Part shown: positions 41,155 through 49,409 of the stretch, one piece after another
How positions within the stretch are numbered: the first letter of the stretch is position 1
Layout: the number at the start of each line of letters is the position of its first letter
Assembly: GCA_017301975.1 (NCBI GenBank)
Contig: JAFLEI010000003.1
Coordinates: 124,724 to 188,723 of the forward strand
Direction of reading: 5' to 3'
DNA length: 64,000 bases
Source: Verrucomicrobiota bacterium
Lineage (GTDB): Bacteria; Verrucomicrobiota; Verrucomicrobiia; Verrucomicrobiales; Verrucomicrobiaceae
Program-made: the position numbers and the translations under genes
Notes under the pieces: model-generated
Told to the model about the DNA's origin: nothing
Seen by the model: the letters and a program-made list of their open reading frames with translations, nothing else
Databases searched by the model: none

Positions 41155-44100
41155 ATGAAGACACGCAAAGCCCGAACCAAAGCGCCTCCCGCTGCAGCGA
41201 ATGAGCTCCCGGCTCAAGATTCCTACCGCATCGTGGTGGAGGATCTGACGGAGATTATCTGCCGTTTTCATCCAGATGGCACCCTCACCTATGTCAACGA
41301 AGTTTACTGCCGCTTCTTTAACAAGTCCCGGGAGGAATTGATCGGCCAGCGCTGGCAGCCTGGCGCTGTGGCTGACGACGTGTCGCTGATTGAGCAGCGG
41401 CTGCGGCTGCTTTCGCCAAAGGCTCCGGTCGTTGTCATCGAGAACCGGGTTTATGATGGCAAAGGGCGGGTGCGGTGGATGGAGTTCGTCAATCGCGCCC
41501 TGTTCGATGACGCCGGGCGGCTGAGGGAGATGCAGTCCGTTGGCAGGGACATCACGGACCGTGTGCTTGCAGAGCAGCGCCTGTTGGAGGGGGAGCAACG
41601 CTGGAAGTTCGCCCTCGAAAGTTCAGGTTTTGGCGTGTGGGACTGGGATCTTACGAGGGATACAATCTTCCGATCCAGTCAGTTTAAGATGATGCTCGGA
41701 TATCGGGCCGATGAGCCAATCCCTGACGCTACGCAGGGCTGGCAGGCGATGGTGGATCCTGGGGATTTGCCTGGAGTCGAACTGGCGGTGAACGATCATC
41801 TCACGCAAAAGGCTGACGGTTTTGCGCGGGAGTTTCGCATGCGCTGCAAAGATGGTTTGTGGAAATGGGTGAGGGGGCGCGGCAAGGTGATACGCCGTGA
41901 TGATCAGGGCCGCGCCCTGCGAATGACGGGGACGCTGGAAGACATCTCCCGGCGAAAGGCAGCGGAAGAACGCGAGGCGCACAACCTGCAATTGATCGTG
42001 GAGGGGGCACCGTGCTCGGCCGTGCTGGAAGCCATCGTGCGCAGCGTGGAGGCGGGGCACCCAGGCATGCGCTGCAGTGTGATGCTCGCTGATGAATCCG
42101 GCACTCGCCTTCGTCTGCAGGCGGCTCCGAGTCTGCCCGAATATGTGCGAAAGGCGCTGGATGGAACTCCCATTGCTCCTGACATTGGCATTTGCGGCAA
42201 GGCCACGAGCAGCGGCCAGCGGGTGATCTGTCCGGATGTGCTGGGTGATCCTCGGCTGGAGTCATTTCACAAACTCGCGGAGAAGGCCAGGTTGCTGGCC
42301 TGCTGGTCTGAGCCCGTCGTGAGCGGGTCCGGTCAGGTGCTGGGAGCCTTCGCCTGCTATCGTCGTGAAATTCATACACCAGACCAGCAGGAGATTCAGG
42401 CCATCACCGCCGCAGCACGTCTTGCGGCGCTGACCATTGAGCGCGAGGAGCGCAAGCAGGCGCTGCAGGTCAGTGAAGAGCGCTATGCGCGCGCCATGCG
42501 CGCCACCACGGACGGCCTGTGGGAATGGAATCTGGTGACGGGTGAAACCTACCTCTCGCCACGCTGGAAGCAGATGCTCGGTTTTGCCGAGAACGATCAT
42601 CTGGGCAAGGATCAGGAATCGTTCATGTCGCGGCTTCACCCGGCGGACTGGCCGAGAGTTCAAGCCGCACGAAAGGCGCATTTCGAGCAGCATGTCCCCT
42701 ATCAAGTGGAACTGCGTTTGTGCACCAAGAGCGGGGAGTATCGTTGGTTTCTCACTCGCGGAGAGGCCGATTGGAATGAGCAGGGGGACGCGGTGCGCAT
42801 GACCGGGACCATCTCGGACATCTCGGATCGCAAACTGGCGGAGCAGGCGCTGCAGGAGAGCGAGCAGCGTTTTCGTGCCGTGTTTGAGCAGGCGGCTGTC
42901 GGCGTGGCGGAGATGGAGACGGCCACCGGACGTTTTCTCAACGTCAATCAGCGCATCTGCGAGATCTATCAGCGCTCACGTGAAGAGATGCTGCGGAAGA
43001 CCTACAAGGACGTCACGCTTCCGGAGGACCTGCCGAACTCTCTGCTGCGCATGGAGGAACTGAAGGCTGGAAAGATCCGCAGCTACAATCTGGAGAAACG
43101 CAATGTGCTTCCGGACGGCACTGTGAAGTGGGTGAACCTGACGGTCTCACCGATGTGGCTTCCCGGTGAACCACCATCGCGTCATGTCGCCGTGGTTGAA
43201 GACATCACAGAGCGCAAGCGGGTGGAACTCGAATATCTTCGCGAACTGGCCTACAACCAGGCCTTGGTGAGCCACACCTCAGCTTTTATCGTGGTGCTGG
43301 ATCTGGAAGGACGCTTTGTCCATGCCAACACGGCTTTCAGCGAAACCATGGGGTACAGCAAGAAGCAGGTGATCGGCAAAACCCCCTGGGAGATTGGTCT
43401 CATGGATGCAGTGGAGTCGGCACGCTCTCAGGAGCGCTTTGCCCGGCTGCTGCGCGGGGAGAAAAATCCCCCCTCCGATTCGCGCCTGCGTACGAAGGAC
43501 GGGGAATGGCGGAGTGTCGAACTGCGCAGCACCGCCACCTGCAAACCGGATGGCAGCCTGGACCGCATCGTGGTCACGGGTACGGACATGACAGAGCGCA
43601 ACCGCCTGCAGCAGGAGGTGCTGCGCGTGGTGGAGCAGGAGCAGGCGCGCGTAGGCCATGACCTGCACGATGGTGTGGGACAGACCATGACTGGCATTGT
43701 CTCATTGCTGGAGGCCTTGGAGTCAGATCTGCAGGGCGAGCCCAGGGAGCAGGCTCAACGCATTCATGAACTGCTGCGTCAGTCCGTCTCCGAGGTGCGT
43801 CGCATGTCCCACGGGCTTTCTCCCACCAGCGTTAAATACCGCGGTCTGGTGGGTGCATTGCAACTGCTGGCCGAAACCGTGCGCACCAACTTTCGCACCC
43901 CCTGTTTGTGTGAGGTGGACGCCAGCATCGCGATTCGAAGTAATGATATCGAAGCTCATCTTTTCCGCATCGCGCAGGAGGCGGTCAACAATGCCCTTCG
44001 GCACGGCAAGCCGTCAAAAGTGATTCTGTCCTTGCAGCATGTGAGTCCGACCGAATGTGAATTGAGAATCGAGGACGATGGGGCAGGATTGAAGAAGACC

Positions 44101-44250
44101 AAAAGCGCGCAGCATAATGGGATCGGGATACGAGTGATGGATTACCGCGCCAACCTCATTGGTGCGAGGCTGACGATGAAAGCCAAGCCCCGGCGCGGAG
44201 TCATCGTGTCCTGCCGCTTTCCTTGCGACCAAGGCAGGAAACAACTTTGA
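41155..44250 (+). CDS. Hybrid multi-PAS/GAF sensor histidine kinase (HisKA_3 type)
   Basis: A cytoplasmic sensor of 1031 residues without membrane spans. Domains in order: PAS (about 20-140), PAS with fold-3 pattern (150-270), GAF (285-430), PAS (445-565), PAS (570-690), PAS (700-820), a HisKA_3 dimerisation and phosphoacceptor segment with DLHDGVGQ (H838), and an HATPase_c domain (930-1025) with RIAQEAVNNALRHGKPSK and IEDDGAGLKK. This is the NarX/DegS class, which normally partners a LuxR-type response regulator. No response regulator lies in the neighbourhood, so it is an orphan kinase. The PAS signals cannot be deduced; none shows an obvious haem or flavin motif. Confidence 0.93.
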   Translation: MKTRKARTKAPPAAANELPAQDSYRIVVEDLTEIICRFHPDGTLTYVNEVYCRFFNKSREELIGQRWQPGAVADDVSLIEQRLRLLSPKAPVVVIENRVYDGKGRVRWMEFVNRALFDDAGRLREMQSVGRDITDRVLAEQRLLEGEQRWKFALESSGFGVWDWDLTRDTIFRSSQFKMMLGYRADEPIPDATQGWQAMVDPGDLPGVELAVNDHLTQKADGFAREFRMRCKDGLWKWVRGRGKVIRRDDQGRALRMTGTLEDISRRKAAEEREAHNLQLIVEGAPCSAVLEAIVRSVEAGHPGMRCSVMLADESGTRLRLQAAPSLPEYVRKALDGTPIAPDIGICGKATSSGQRVICPDVLGDPRLESFHKLAEKARLLACWSEPVVSGSGQVLGAFACYRREIHTPDQQEIQAITAAARLAALTIEREERKQALQVSEERYARAMRATTDGLWEWNLVTGETYLSPRWKQMLGFAENDHLGKDQESFMSRLHPADWPRVQAARKAHFEQHVPYQVELRLCTKSGEYRWFLTRGEADWNEQGDAVRMTGTISDISDRKLAEQALQESEQRFRAVFEQAAVGVAEMETATGRFLNVNQRICEIYQRSREEMLRKTYKDVTLPEDLPNSLLRMEELKAGKIRSYNLEKRNVLPDGTVKWVNLTVSPMWLPGEPPSRHVAVVEDITERKRVELEYLRELAYNQALVSHTSAFIVVLDLEGRFVHANTAFSETMGYSKKQVIGKTPWEIGLMDAVESARSQERFARLLRGEKNPPSDSRLRTKDGEWRSVELRSTATCKPDGSLDRIVVTGTDMTERNRLQQEVLRVVEQEQARVGHDLHDGVGQTMTGIVSLLEALESDLQGEPREQAQRIHELLRQSVSEVRRMSHGLSPTSVKYRGLVGALQLLAETVRTNFRTPCLCEVDASIAIRSNDIEAHLFRIAQEAVNNALRHGKPSKVILSLQHVSPTECELRIEDDGAGLKKTKSAQHNGIGIRVMDYRANLIGARLTMKAKPRRGVIVSCRFPCDQGRKQL

Positions 44251-44269
44251 ACCGGCAAGGCGGAGTCAC

Positions 44270-44306
44270 AAAAAAACAGGCACGCGGTTTCGGTGCCGCA
44301 TGCCTG
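44270..44306 (-). terminator. Rho-independent terminator between convergent genes
   Basis: An 11-bp stem (CAGGCACGCGG with CCGCATGCCTG, one G-T pair) and an 8-nt loop. The minus strand continues with seven T, so it serves the alpha/beta hydrolase gene. On the plus strand it could also stop transcripts of the histidine kinase. Confidence 0.85.
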
Positions 44307-44335
44307 CTTTGGTTGCGTGTGAGCGATCGATTGTA

Positions 44336-45139
44336 TCAGTGTTTCAGCAGCCACTCCGTGGTGCGCGGATTGAAATCGCTGAGGCACTCCCAATGGAAGG
44401 CATGTCCGGCGTTGTCATAAAGGTGGAGGTCGGCGCCGGGAATGGCGGCGGCGACTTCCTTGCCCATCCACTGGGGGGTGAAGGTGTCGTCCTTGCCGCC
44501 GATGACGAGCGTGGGGCACTTCACATTTTTGAGTTCGTTGAGTGTGTTGTGGGAAATGGCGGCGGCGCTCTGCGCCTCGGTGGCATGCAAGGGCTGAGGT
44601 GCTGGATTGTTGGCGGCATCTTTGAGCCCCTGCTGCATGTTGTTCCAGCAGTCGTCGTTGTCGAACCATGGCTTGGTGAAGATGAGCATTTGAATCCACT
44701 GCATGAAGTCTTCGGGGCGCATGGTTGCCTTTGCCTTCATGAGATGCTGCCAGGTGTAGAGACCAAAGCGGTCCTGCCGCGCCCAGGTGCACATGAGGAT
44801 CATGCTTTTCACCTTTTCAGGATGACGAATGGCAAGCTGCTGGGCAATGACTGAGCCGAGCGAGCAGCCCACGACGCGGGCCTGCTTGATGCCGAGTTTG
44901 TCCATCAGTCCGGCGTAATCGTCCGCCATCATGGCGGTTGTGTATGGCCCCACGGGCTTGTCCGTTTCACCCACCCCGCGATTGTCGCCCAGAATGCAGC
45001 GAAAATGCTTTTCCCATGCCTGGGCATGCGCATCCCAGACGCCGCCAGGGGCGGTGACTCCCATGATGCAGACGAGCGGTTCGCCGCTGCCGCGTTCTTG
45101 GTAAAACATCTTGATTCCGTTGGTTTCGACGTGGGGCAT
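44336..45139 (-). CDS. Alpha/beta fold hydrolase
   Basis: A 267-residue cytoplasmic hydrolase of the large alpha/beta group (similar to 3-oxoadipate enol-lactonase and haloperoxidase-like proteins). Motifs in order: KMFYQERGSGEPLVCIMG, GDNRGVGETDKPVGPY, the elbow VVGCSLGSVIAQQLAIRHPEKV (nucleophile Ser), VIGGKDDTFTPQWMG (acid) and NAGHAFHWECLSDFN (His). The frame is open upstream to 45460, but homology begins with MPHVETNGIKMFYQERG, so the ATG at 45139 is chosen. The substrate is unknown. A terminator follows its stop. Confidence 0.88.
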   Translation of the reverse strand: MPHVETNGIKMFYQERGSGEPLVCIMGVTAPGGVWDAHAQAWEKHFRCILGDNRGVGETDKPVGPYTTAMMADDYAGLMDKLGIKQARVVGCSLGSVIAQQLAIRHPEKVKSMILMCTWARQDRFGLYTWQHLMKAKATMRPEDFMQWIQMLIFTKPWFDNDDCWNNMQQGLKDAANNPAPQPLHATEAQSAAAISHNTLNELKNVKCPTLVIGGKDDTFTPQWMGKEVAAAIPGADLHLYDNAGHAFHWECLSDFNPRTTEWLLKH

Positions 45140-45277
45140 AGGAGTGAAGTTCTCGGTTGGAAGGTTCGCTTTTCGCAGTGCAGACTGCGGCAGGCAACTG
45201 TGAACAGAGATCGGTGAAAGCAACAAGCAAAAATCACCTGCCGCTGCACGAACTTCGCGCATAGTGGCTTCCACGCC

Positions 45278-46552
45278 ATGCCAGACGCTCAAACTGAAAC
45301 TCCGCAAGCCGCCGTTCCCCCCTGGGAAACGAAAGTTCCGATCACGCGCCGCAGCATGGCGCGTAAACTGGTGTTCTGGTCCGTGGTGGGTGCGCTGGTG
45401 CTGGCGATGGTGTATTCCCTGCAGCCGCGTGCGGTCGAGGTCGAAATTGGAATGGTCCATCAGGGGCCGTTGACGGTGTATGTGTCCGAGGAGGGCAAGA
45501 CGCGCATTCGCAATCGCTACATGGTTGCCGCGCCGGTCGCAGGCAGCATGCAGCGCGTGGTCCTGAAGCCTGGAGATGCGGTGAAGGCGGGCGAAACGGT
45601 GCTGACGCGCATCGAGCCGACTTTGTCGCCACTGCTTGATGCGCGTGCGCGCTCGCAGGCGCAGGCGCGGGTCGATGCGGCCACAGCCACCCGAAGCCGG
45701 GCCAATGAAGACATTGCAATGGCGCGCACAGGCCTGAAATATGCGCAGGCAAATTGGGATCGTGTCAAAAACAACACGGACAAGGGCACCATCAGCGACA
45801 CTGACCGCGACACTTTTGAGCGTGAAGCGGAACTGAAATCGCGTGAGGTGCGCTCGGCGGAATTTGCCCTCCAGGTGGCCGATTTTGAACTCGAACAGGC
45901 CAAGGCGGCGCTGCAGCAGATCGACAAACCGGCCACGGGGGGTGCGTTCATCGAAGTTCGCGCGCCGGTCAGCGGTGTCGTGCTGAGGGTGCAGCAGGAG
46001 AGTGCGACGATCGTGGCACCCGGGGCGCCCATTTTGGAAATTGGTGATCCCATGGATTTGGAGATCGAAGCCGAAATCCTCTCTCGCGATGCAGTAACGA
46101 TCAAGCCTGGGGCACTGGTCACGGTGGAGCAGTGGGGCGGGGAAGAACCGGCGAAAGCCAGCGTTCGGCGCGTGGAACCTGCGGCATTCACCAAGGTGTC
46201 CGCGCTGGGTGTTGAAGAGCAGCGGGTATTAGTCCTGAGTGATTTTACGGAGCAGACGCCTGCGTTGAAAGCGCTGGGAGATCGTTACCGCGTGGAAGTG
46301 CGTGTGGCGGTCTGGCACAGCGATGACACTCTGCTGGTGCCGGCGGGTGCGCTATTTCGTGAAGGCAGCGAGTGGAAGACATTTCTCTTTGATGCCGGGA
46401 GCGCCAAAGCAGTGGTGGTCAAGGCGGGACGCACCGATGGCAAATTCACGCAGGTGCTGGACGGACTCAAAAAGGGAGATGAAGTGCTGATGCACCCGCC
46501 AGACACGGTGCGGGACGGCACGAGCGTGGTGAAACGCGCTGAGGTGAAATAA
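45278..46552 (+). CDS. HlyD family periplasmic adaptor subunit
   Basis: A membrane fusion protein of 424 residues. One N-terminal transmembrane helix (KLVFWSVVGALVLAMVYSL) is followed by a barrel-sandwich hybrid split by a coiled coil: GKTRIRNRYMVAAPVAGSM and FIEVRAPVSGVVLRVQQES are the two lipoyl halves, and residues 125-215 (ARVDAATATRSRANEDIAMA) form the coiled-coil hairpin. A beta barrel and membrane-proximal domain end the protein (LLVPAGALFREGSEWKTFLF). Such adaptors join an inner-membrane pump to an outer-membrane channel. Neither an ABC, RND or MacB-type transporter nor a TolC gene lies next to it, so it is either orphan or works with a distant pump. Confidence 0.9.
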   Translation: MPDAQTETPQAAVPPWETKVPITRRSMARKLVFWSVVGALVLAMVYSLQPRAVEVEIGMVHQGPLTVYVSEEGKTRIRNRYMVAAPVAGSMQRVVLKPGDAVKAGETVLTRIEPTLSPLLDARARSQAQARVDAATATRSRANEDIAMARTGLKYAQANWDRVKNNTDKGTISDTDRDTFEREAELKSREVRSAEFALQVADFELEQAKAALQQIDKPATGGAFIEVRAPVSGVVLRVQQESATIVAPGAPILEIGDPMDLEIEAEILSRDAVTIKPGALVTVEQWGGEEPAKASVRRVEPAAFTKVSALGVEEQRVLVLSDFTEQTPALKALGDRYRVEVRVAVWHSDDTLLVPAGALFREGSEWKTFLFDAGSAKAVVVKAGRTDGKFTQVLDGLKKGDEVLMHPPDTVRDGTSVVKRAEVK

Positions 46553-46580
46553 AAAAGGCGGCCTCTTTCGAGGCCGCCCT
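46551..46580 (-). terminator. Rho-independent terminator between convergent genes
   Basis: A perfect 9-bp stem GGCGGCCTC/GAGGCCGCC with a TTTC loop. On the minus strand six T follow, so it ends the Gfo/Idh/MocA gene; the stem may also limit read-through from the adaptor gene. Confidence 0.88.
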
Positions 46581-46600
46581 GATGTTGATGGATCTTAGAC

Positions 46601-47950
46601 TTAGACTTTCCAATCGGCGCGGTATTCGCGGGTGAGCCATTTGGCGTCGCCTCCGCTGACGTACTCGTGCTTTTCAGGATTCCACTTCATGGAACCGCCG
46701 TGGTAGTAAGCCTGGCTCATGAGGTGGCAGGAGATGGCCGTGCTGGCACCGATGGCGACATCGCAGATGGGCTTCTCGCGGGTCTTGATCGAGTTGAGCC
46801 AGTCTTCGTGATGGTTCTTCGAATTGTAGAGCTTCACCTTGGCGTCGGCGAGGTATTCGCGTTCGGTGAGGATGACTTCACGGTCGAGTGAGGTGCCCTT
46901 GTCGGCTTCCTTGTCCCAGAATTTGTGAATGGTTTTGCCGCCGAGAACGAACTCGAACTTGCCGCGGTTAACGTGTACTTCTCCGTTTGAGCCGTAGAAC
47001 GAAACGCCCCTGCCTTTGCCATTGTGGTGCAGCGGGATGCCGCTGTCGTAGATGAGCTTCGCGCCGTCGGCGGCGTCTGCGTAGTTTGCCGGGGCGATGA
47101 TTTCGACCGGACCGTGCTCGTCCTCACCGAGGCCCCACTGGGCGATGTCGATGTGGTGGGCACCCCAGTCGGTGATCATGCCGCCGCCGAACTCACGGGT
47201 CATGCGCCAGGCAGGGAAGTGATTGTGAACGCCACGAGGGCTGAGAATGCTGCTGTAAGGCACGAGCGGGGCAGGGCCGCACCACATGTCCCAGTCAAGG
47301 CCGGGCTCCATGGCCTCCTCCGGATTGGCATTGGGCTTGGCGGGAGCACCGAACTGGGTTTCGACGTGGTCGATCTTGCCGATGATGCCATTGCGGACAA
47401 GTTCGCAGGCCACGCGGAATTCCTTGCTGGAACGCTGCTGGGAGCCGGTCTGCAGGATGCGCTTGTTGCTGCGGACGGAGTCAATGAGCGTGATCGCTTC
47501 GTGAATGTTGTGGGTGAGGGGCTTTTCGCAATAAACATCCTTGCCGGCGTTCAATGCGGCGATGGCGATAAAGGCATGCCAGTGGTCGGGAGTGGCGATA
47601 ACGACTGCATCGATGTCCTTGCGCTCCAGCAGCTTGCGGAAATCGGCATAGGCCTCGCATCCCTTGAAGCCGGCGTCCTTGTCCTTGCCGTAGCGCTCTT
47701 CAACGGTCTTTTTGGCGTTTTCGCGACGGTTGGTATCGACGTCACACACGGCCACGATCTGCACTTCTTTGCGGCCCAGGAAGCTGTTGAGATGGCCGCT
47801 GTTCATTTTACCCACGCCGATGAAGCCGAGTGTGAGGCGCTCGCTCGGGGCGGTCTCAGCGCTCCAGACGCGTGAAGGGAGAATGAAAGGGGCTGCGACC
47901 GAAGCTGCGGCAACTTTGACGAAATGACGGCGTGAGGATGCGGTTGGCAT
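46601..47950 (-). CDS. Tat-exported Gfo/Idh/MocA family oxidoreductase
   Basis: A 449-residue NAD(P)-dependent oxidoreductase of the glucose-fructose oxidoreductase family. The N-terminal twin-arginine signal (SSRRHFVKVAAASVAAPFILPSRVWSAE) shows export in a folded state with its cofactor. The Rossmann start is LGFIGVGKMNSGHLNSF, with CDVDTNRRENA as the cofactor-selecting loop. The catalytic motif is CEKPLTHN (EKP) and the substrate lysine/histidine region is ITDWGAHHIDIAQW. It is the kind of enzyme that oxidises sugars to 3-keto or lactone forms in PVC bacteria and goes with DUF1080 keto-glycoside hydrolases, one of which is present at 21966-22733. The start at 47950 excludes an upstream extension to 48160. 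Confidence 0.92.
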   Translation of the reverse strand: MPTASSRRHFVKVAAASVAAPFILPSRVWSAETAPSERLTLGFIGVGKMNSGHLNSFLGRKEVQIVAVCDVDTNRRENAKKTVEERYGKDKDAGFKGCEAYADFRKLLERKDIDAVVIATPDHWHAFIAIAALNAGKDVYCEKPLTHNIHEAITLIDSVRSNKRILQTGSQQRSSKEFRVACELVRNGIIGKIDHVETQFGAPAKPNANPEEAMEPGLDWDMWCGPAPLVPYSSILSPRGVHNHFPAWRMTREFGGGMITDWGAHHIDIAQWGLGEDEHGPVEIIAPANYADAADGAKLIYDSGIPLHHNGKGRGVSFYGSNGEVHVNRGKFEFVLGGKTIHKFWDKEADKGTSLDREVILTEREYLADAKVKLYNSKNHHEDWLNSIKTREKPICDVAIGASTAISCHLMSQAYYHGGSMKWNPEKHEYVSGGDAKWLTREYRADWKV

Positions 47951-48035
47951 GGTTAGGGTAGATAATTTAGAATGGTACATAACTCTCGATTTGCCAAGTC
48001 TCTTGCACTTGGTGTTGGCGTGGGTATTCGGCAGG

Positions 48036-48638
48036 ATGGAATTCTCAAAACAGCGTCTGGGCCAGCTGATCATCGTTTCGGGCCCGTCAGGCACCGGCAA
48101 AACGACGCTGGCGCGGAAAGTGTGTGATCGCGGCGAGGCGGTCTTTTCCGTCTCCTGCACGACGCGTGCACCGAGGCCGGGCGAGGTGGACGGGAAGGAT
48201 TATTATTTCCTGACCGAGGAGGATTTTCTCGCACGGGTGGAGCGTGGGGAACTCTTTGAACATGCCCGCGTGCATGGGCGGCTTTACGGCACGCTAAAGA
48301 GCTACGTTTATGAGAATTTAAGGCGCGGCGTGGACGTGATCATGGACATTGACGTGCAGGGAGCGATGCAGGTCCGCGCGTGCAAGGACGAACTGGTGAA
48401 GCGCTGCCTGCTGGAAATTTTCGTCCTGCCCCCCAGTCTGGAGGAACTCCGCAACCGCCTTTCCGGCCGCGCGACGGAGGACGCTGCGGCGTTTGAACTG
48501 CGCATGCAGAACGCAGCGGCGGAGATGGAGCACTGGCGCAAGTATGGCTACGTGCTTGTCAGCGGTGCGCGGGAAGACGACGCCCGACGGTTTGACGCCA
48601 TCCTCGAAGCCGGGCGGATGCGCACAAGCCTGTGGTGA
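48036..48638 (+). CDS. gmk: Guanylate kinase
   Basis: A 200-residue cytoplasmic enzyme that converts GMP to GDP with ATP. The P-loop is LIIVSGPSGTGKTTLARK; the GMP-binding region includes SVSCTTRAPRPGEVDGKDYYFLTEEDF; DVIMDIDVQGAMQVR is the standard central strand. The final LRNRLSGRATEDAAAFELRMQNA segment is the lid. The ATG at 48036 is supported by a GCAGG element just upstream and by the family's normal length; the longer frame from 47949 is not used. The stop directly abuts the stop of the convergent nitrilase gene with no terminator between. Confidence 0.96.
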   Translation: MEFSKQRLGQLIIVSGPSGTGKTTLARKVCDRGEAVFSVSCTTRAPRPGEVDGKDYYFLTEEDFLARVERGELFEHARVHGRLYGTLKSYVYENLRRGVDVIMDIDVQGAMQVRACKDELVKRCLLEIFVLPPSLEELRNRLSGRATEDAAAFELRMQNAAAEMEHWRKYGYVLVSGAREDDARRFDAILEAGRMRTSLW

Positions 48639-49409
48639 TCAGAATGGAATGCCTGCATCTCTGAGGGCAGGGAACTGACCACGCCAGTCGCGGACGATGG
48701 CCGGATCAATCTTTGCGCTCACGACGCGTTCCTGCTCGGCAGCGTCGGCGATGACAAGGCCGTGGGGATCGACGACGAGACTGCGGCCGGTATAGGCGAA
48801 ATCTGGGTCGGTACCGCAGCGGTTGACGCCGATGACGTAGGCGAGGTTTTCGATGGCGCGGGCCTGAAGCAGCGTGATCCAGTGCTGGATGCGTTTCGCG
48901 GGCCAGGCGGCGATGAAGGTCAGCACTTCAGCTCCGGCGCGCACGGCGCTGCGGGCGAGTTCGGGAAAGCGAAGATCGTAGCAGATCAGCGGGGCGATGC
49001 GCAGCCCCTGCCATTCAAAGATGCTGATGTCGGTTCCTGCGAGGTGGGCCTGGTTTTCGCCGCCCAGGCTGAACGGGTAGTTTTTCGTGTAACGGGCGAG
49101 GACGCTGCCATCAGGGGCAAGGGCAAGGGCTTGGTTCAATCCGCGATCATCACTGGCTGCTGTCACGACTCCGCCGATGACGCAGCTTTGGTATTGCACG
49201 GCCATTTCGCGGAGGAACTGCTCGGTGGGGCCATTTTCCGGTTCGGCCGTGACGGCGAGATTCATGCTGAAGCCGGTGGAAAAGGTCTCTGGCAGGATGA
49301 TGAGAGATCCCGGCTGCGGAGCTGCGCTGGCGATCAACTGTCGCGCCTTGGCGTGGTTGGCGGAGCGGTCCTCCCAGACTGAGTCGATTTGCACGAGGTG
49401 GACGTTCAT
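48639..49409 (-). CDS. Nitrilase/omega-amidase family carbon-nitrogen hydrolase
   Basis: A 256-residue amidase of the nitrilase superfamily (omega-amidase YafV/Nit2-like). The Glu-Lys-Cys triad is visible: E41 in ILPETFSTGF, K109 in RYTKNYPFSLGGE, and C143 in LICYDLRFPELAR. The end, RSLVVDPHGLVIADAAEQE, is standard. Omega-amidases hydrolyse 2-oxoglutaramate or 2-oxosuccinamate and repair dead-end keto acids of transamination. Its ATG overlaps the stop of the upstream MFS gene by 4 nt, so the two are coupled; a transport-and-hydrolysis pair is possible. Confidence 0.92.
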   Translation of the reverse strand: MNVHLVQIDSVWEDRSANHAKARQLIASAAPQPGSLIILPETFSTGFSMNLAVTAEPENGPTEQFLREMAVQYQSCVIGGVVTAASDDRGLNQALALAPDGSVLARYTKNYPFSLGGENQAHLAGTDISIFEWQGLRIAPLICYDLRFPELARSAVRAGAEVLTFIAAWPAKRIQHWITLLQARAIENLAYVIGVNRCGTDPDFAYTGRSLVVDPHGLVIADAAEQERVVSAKIDPAIVRDWRGQFPALRDAGIPF

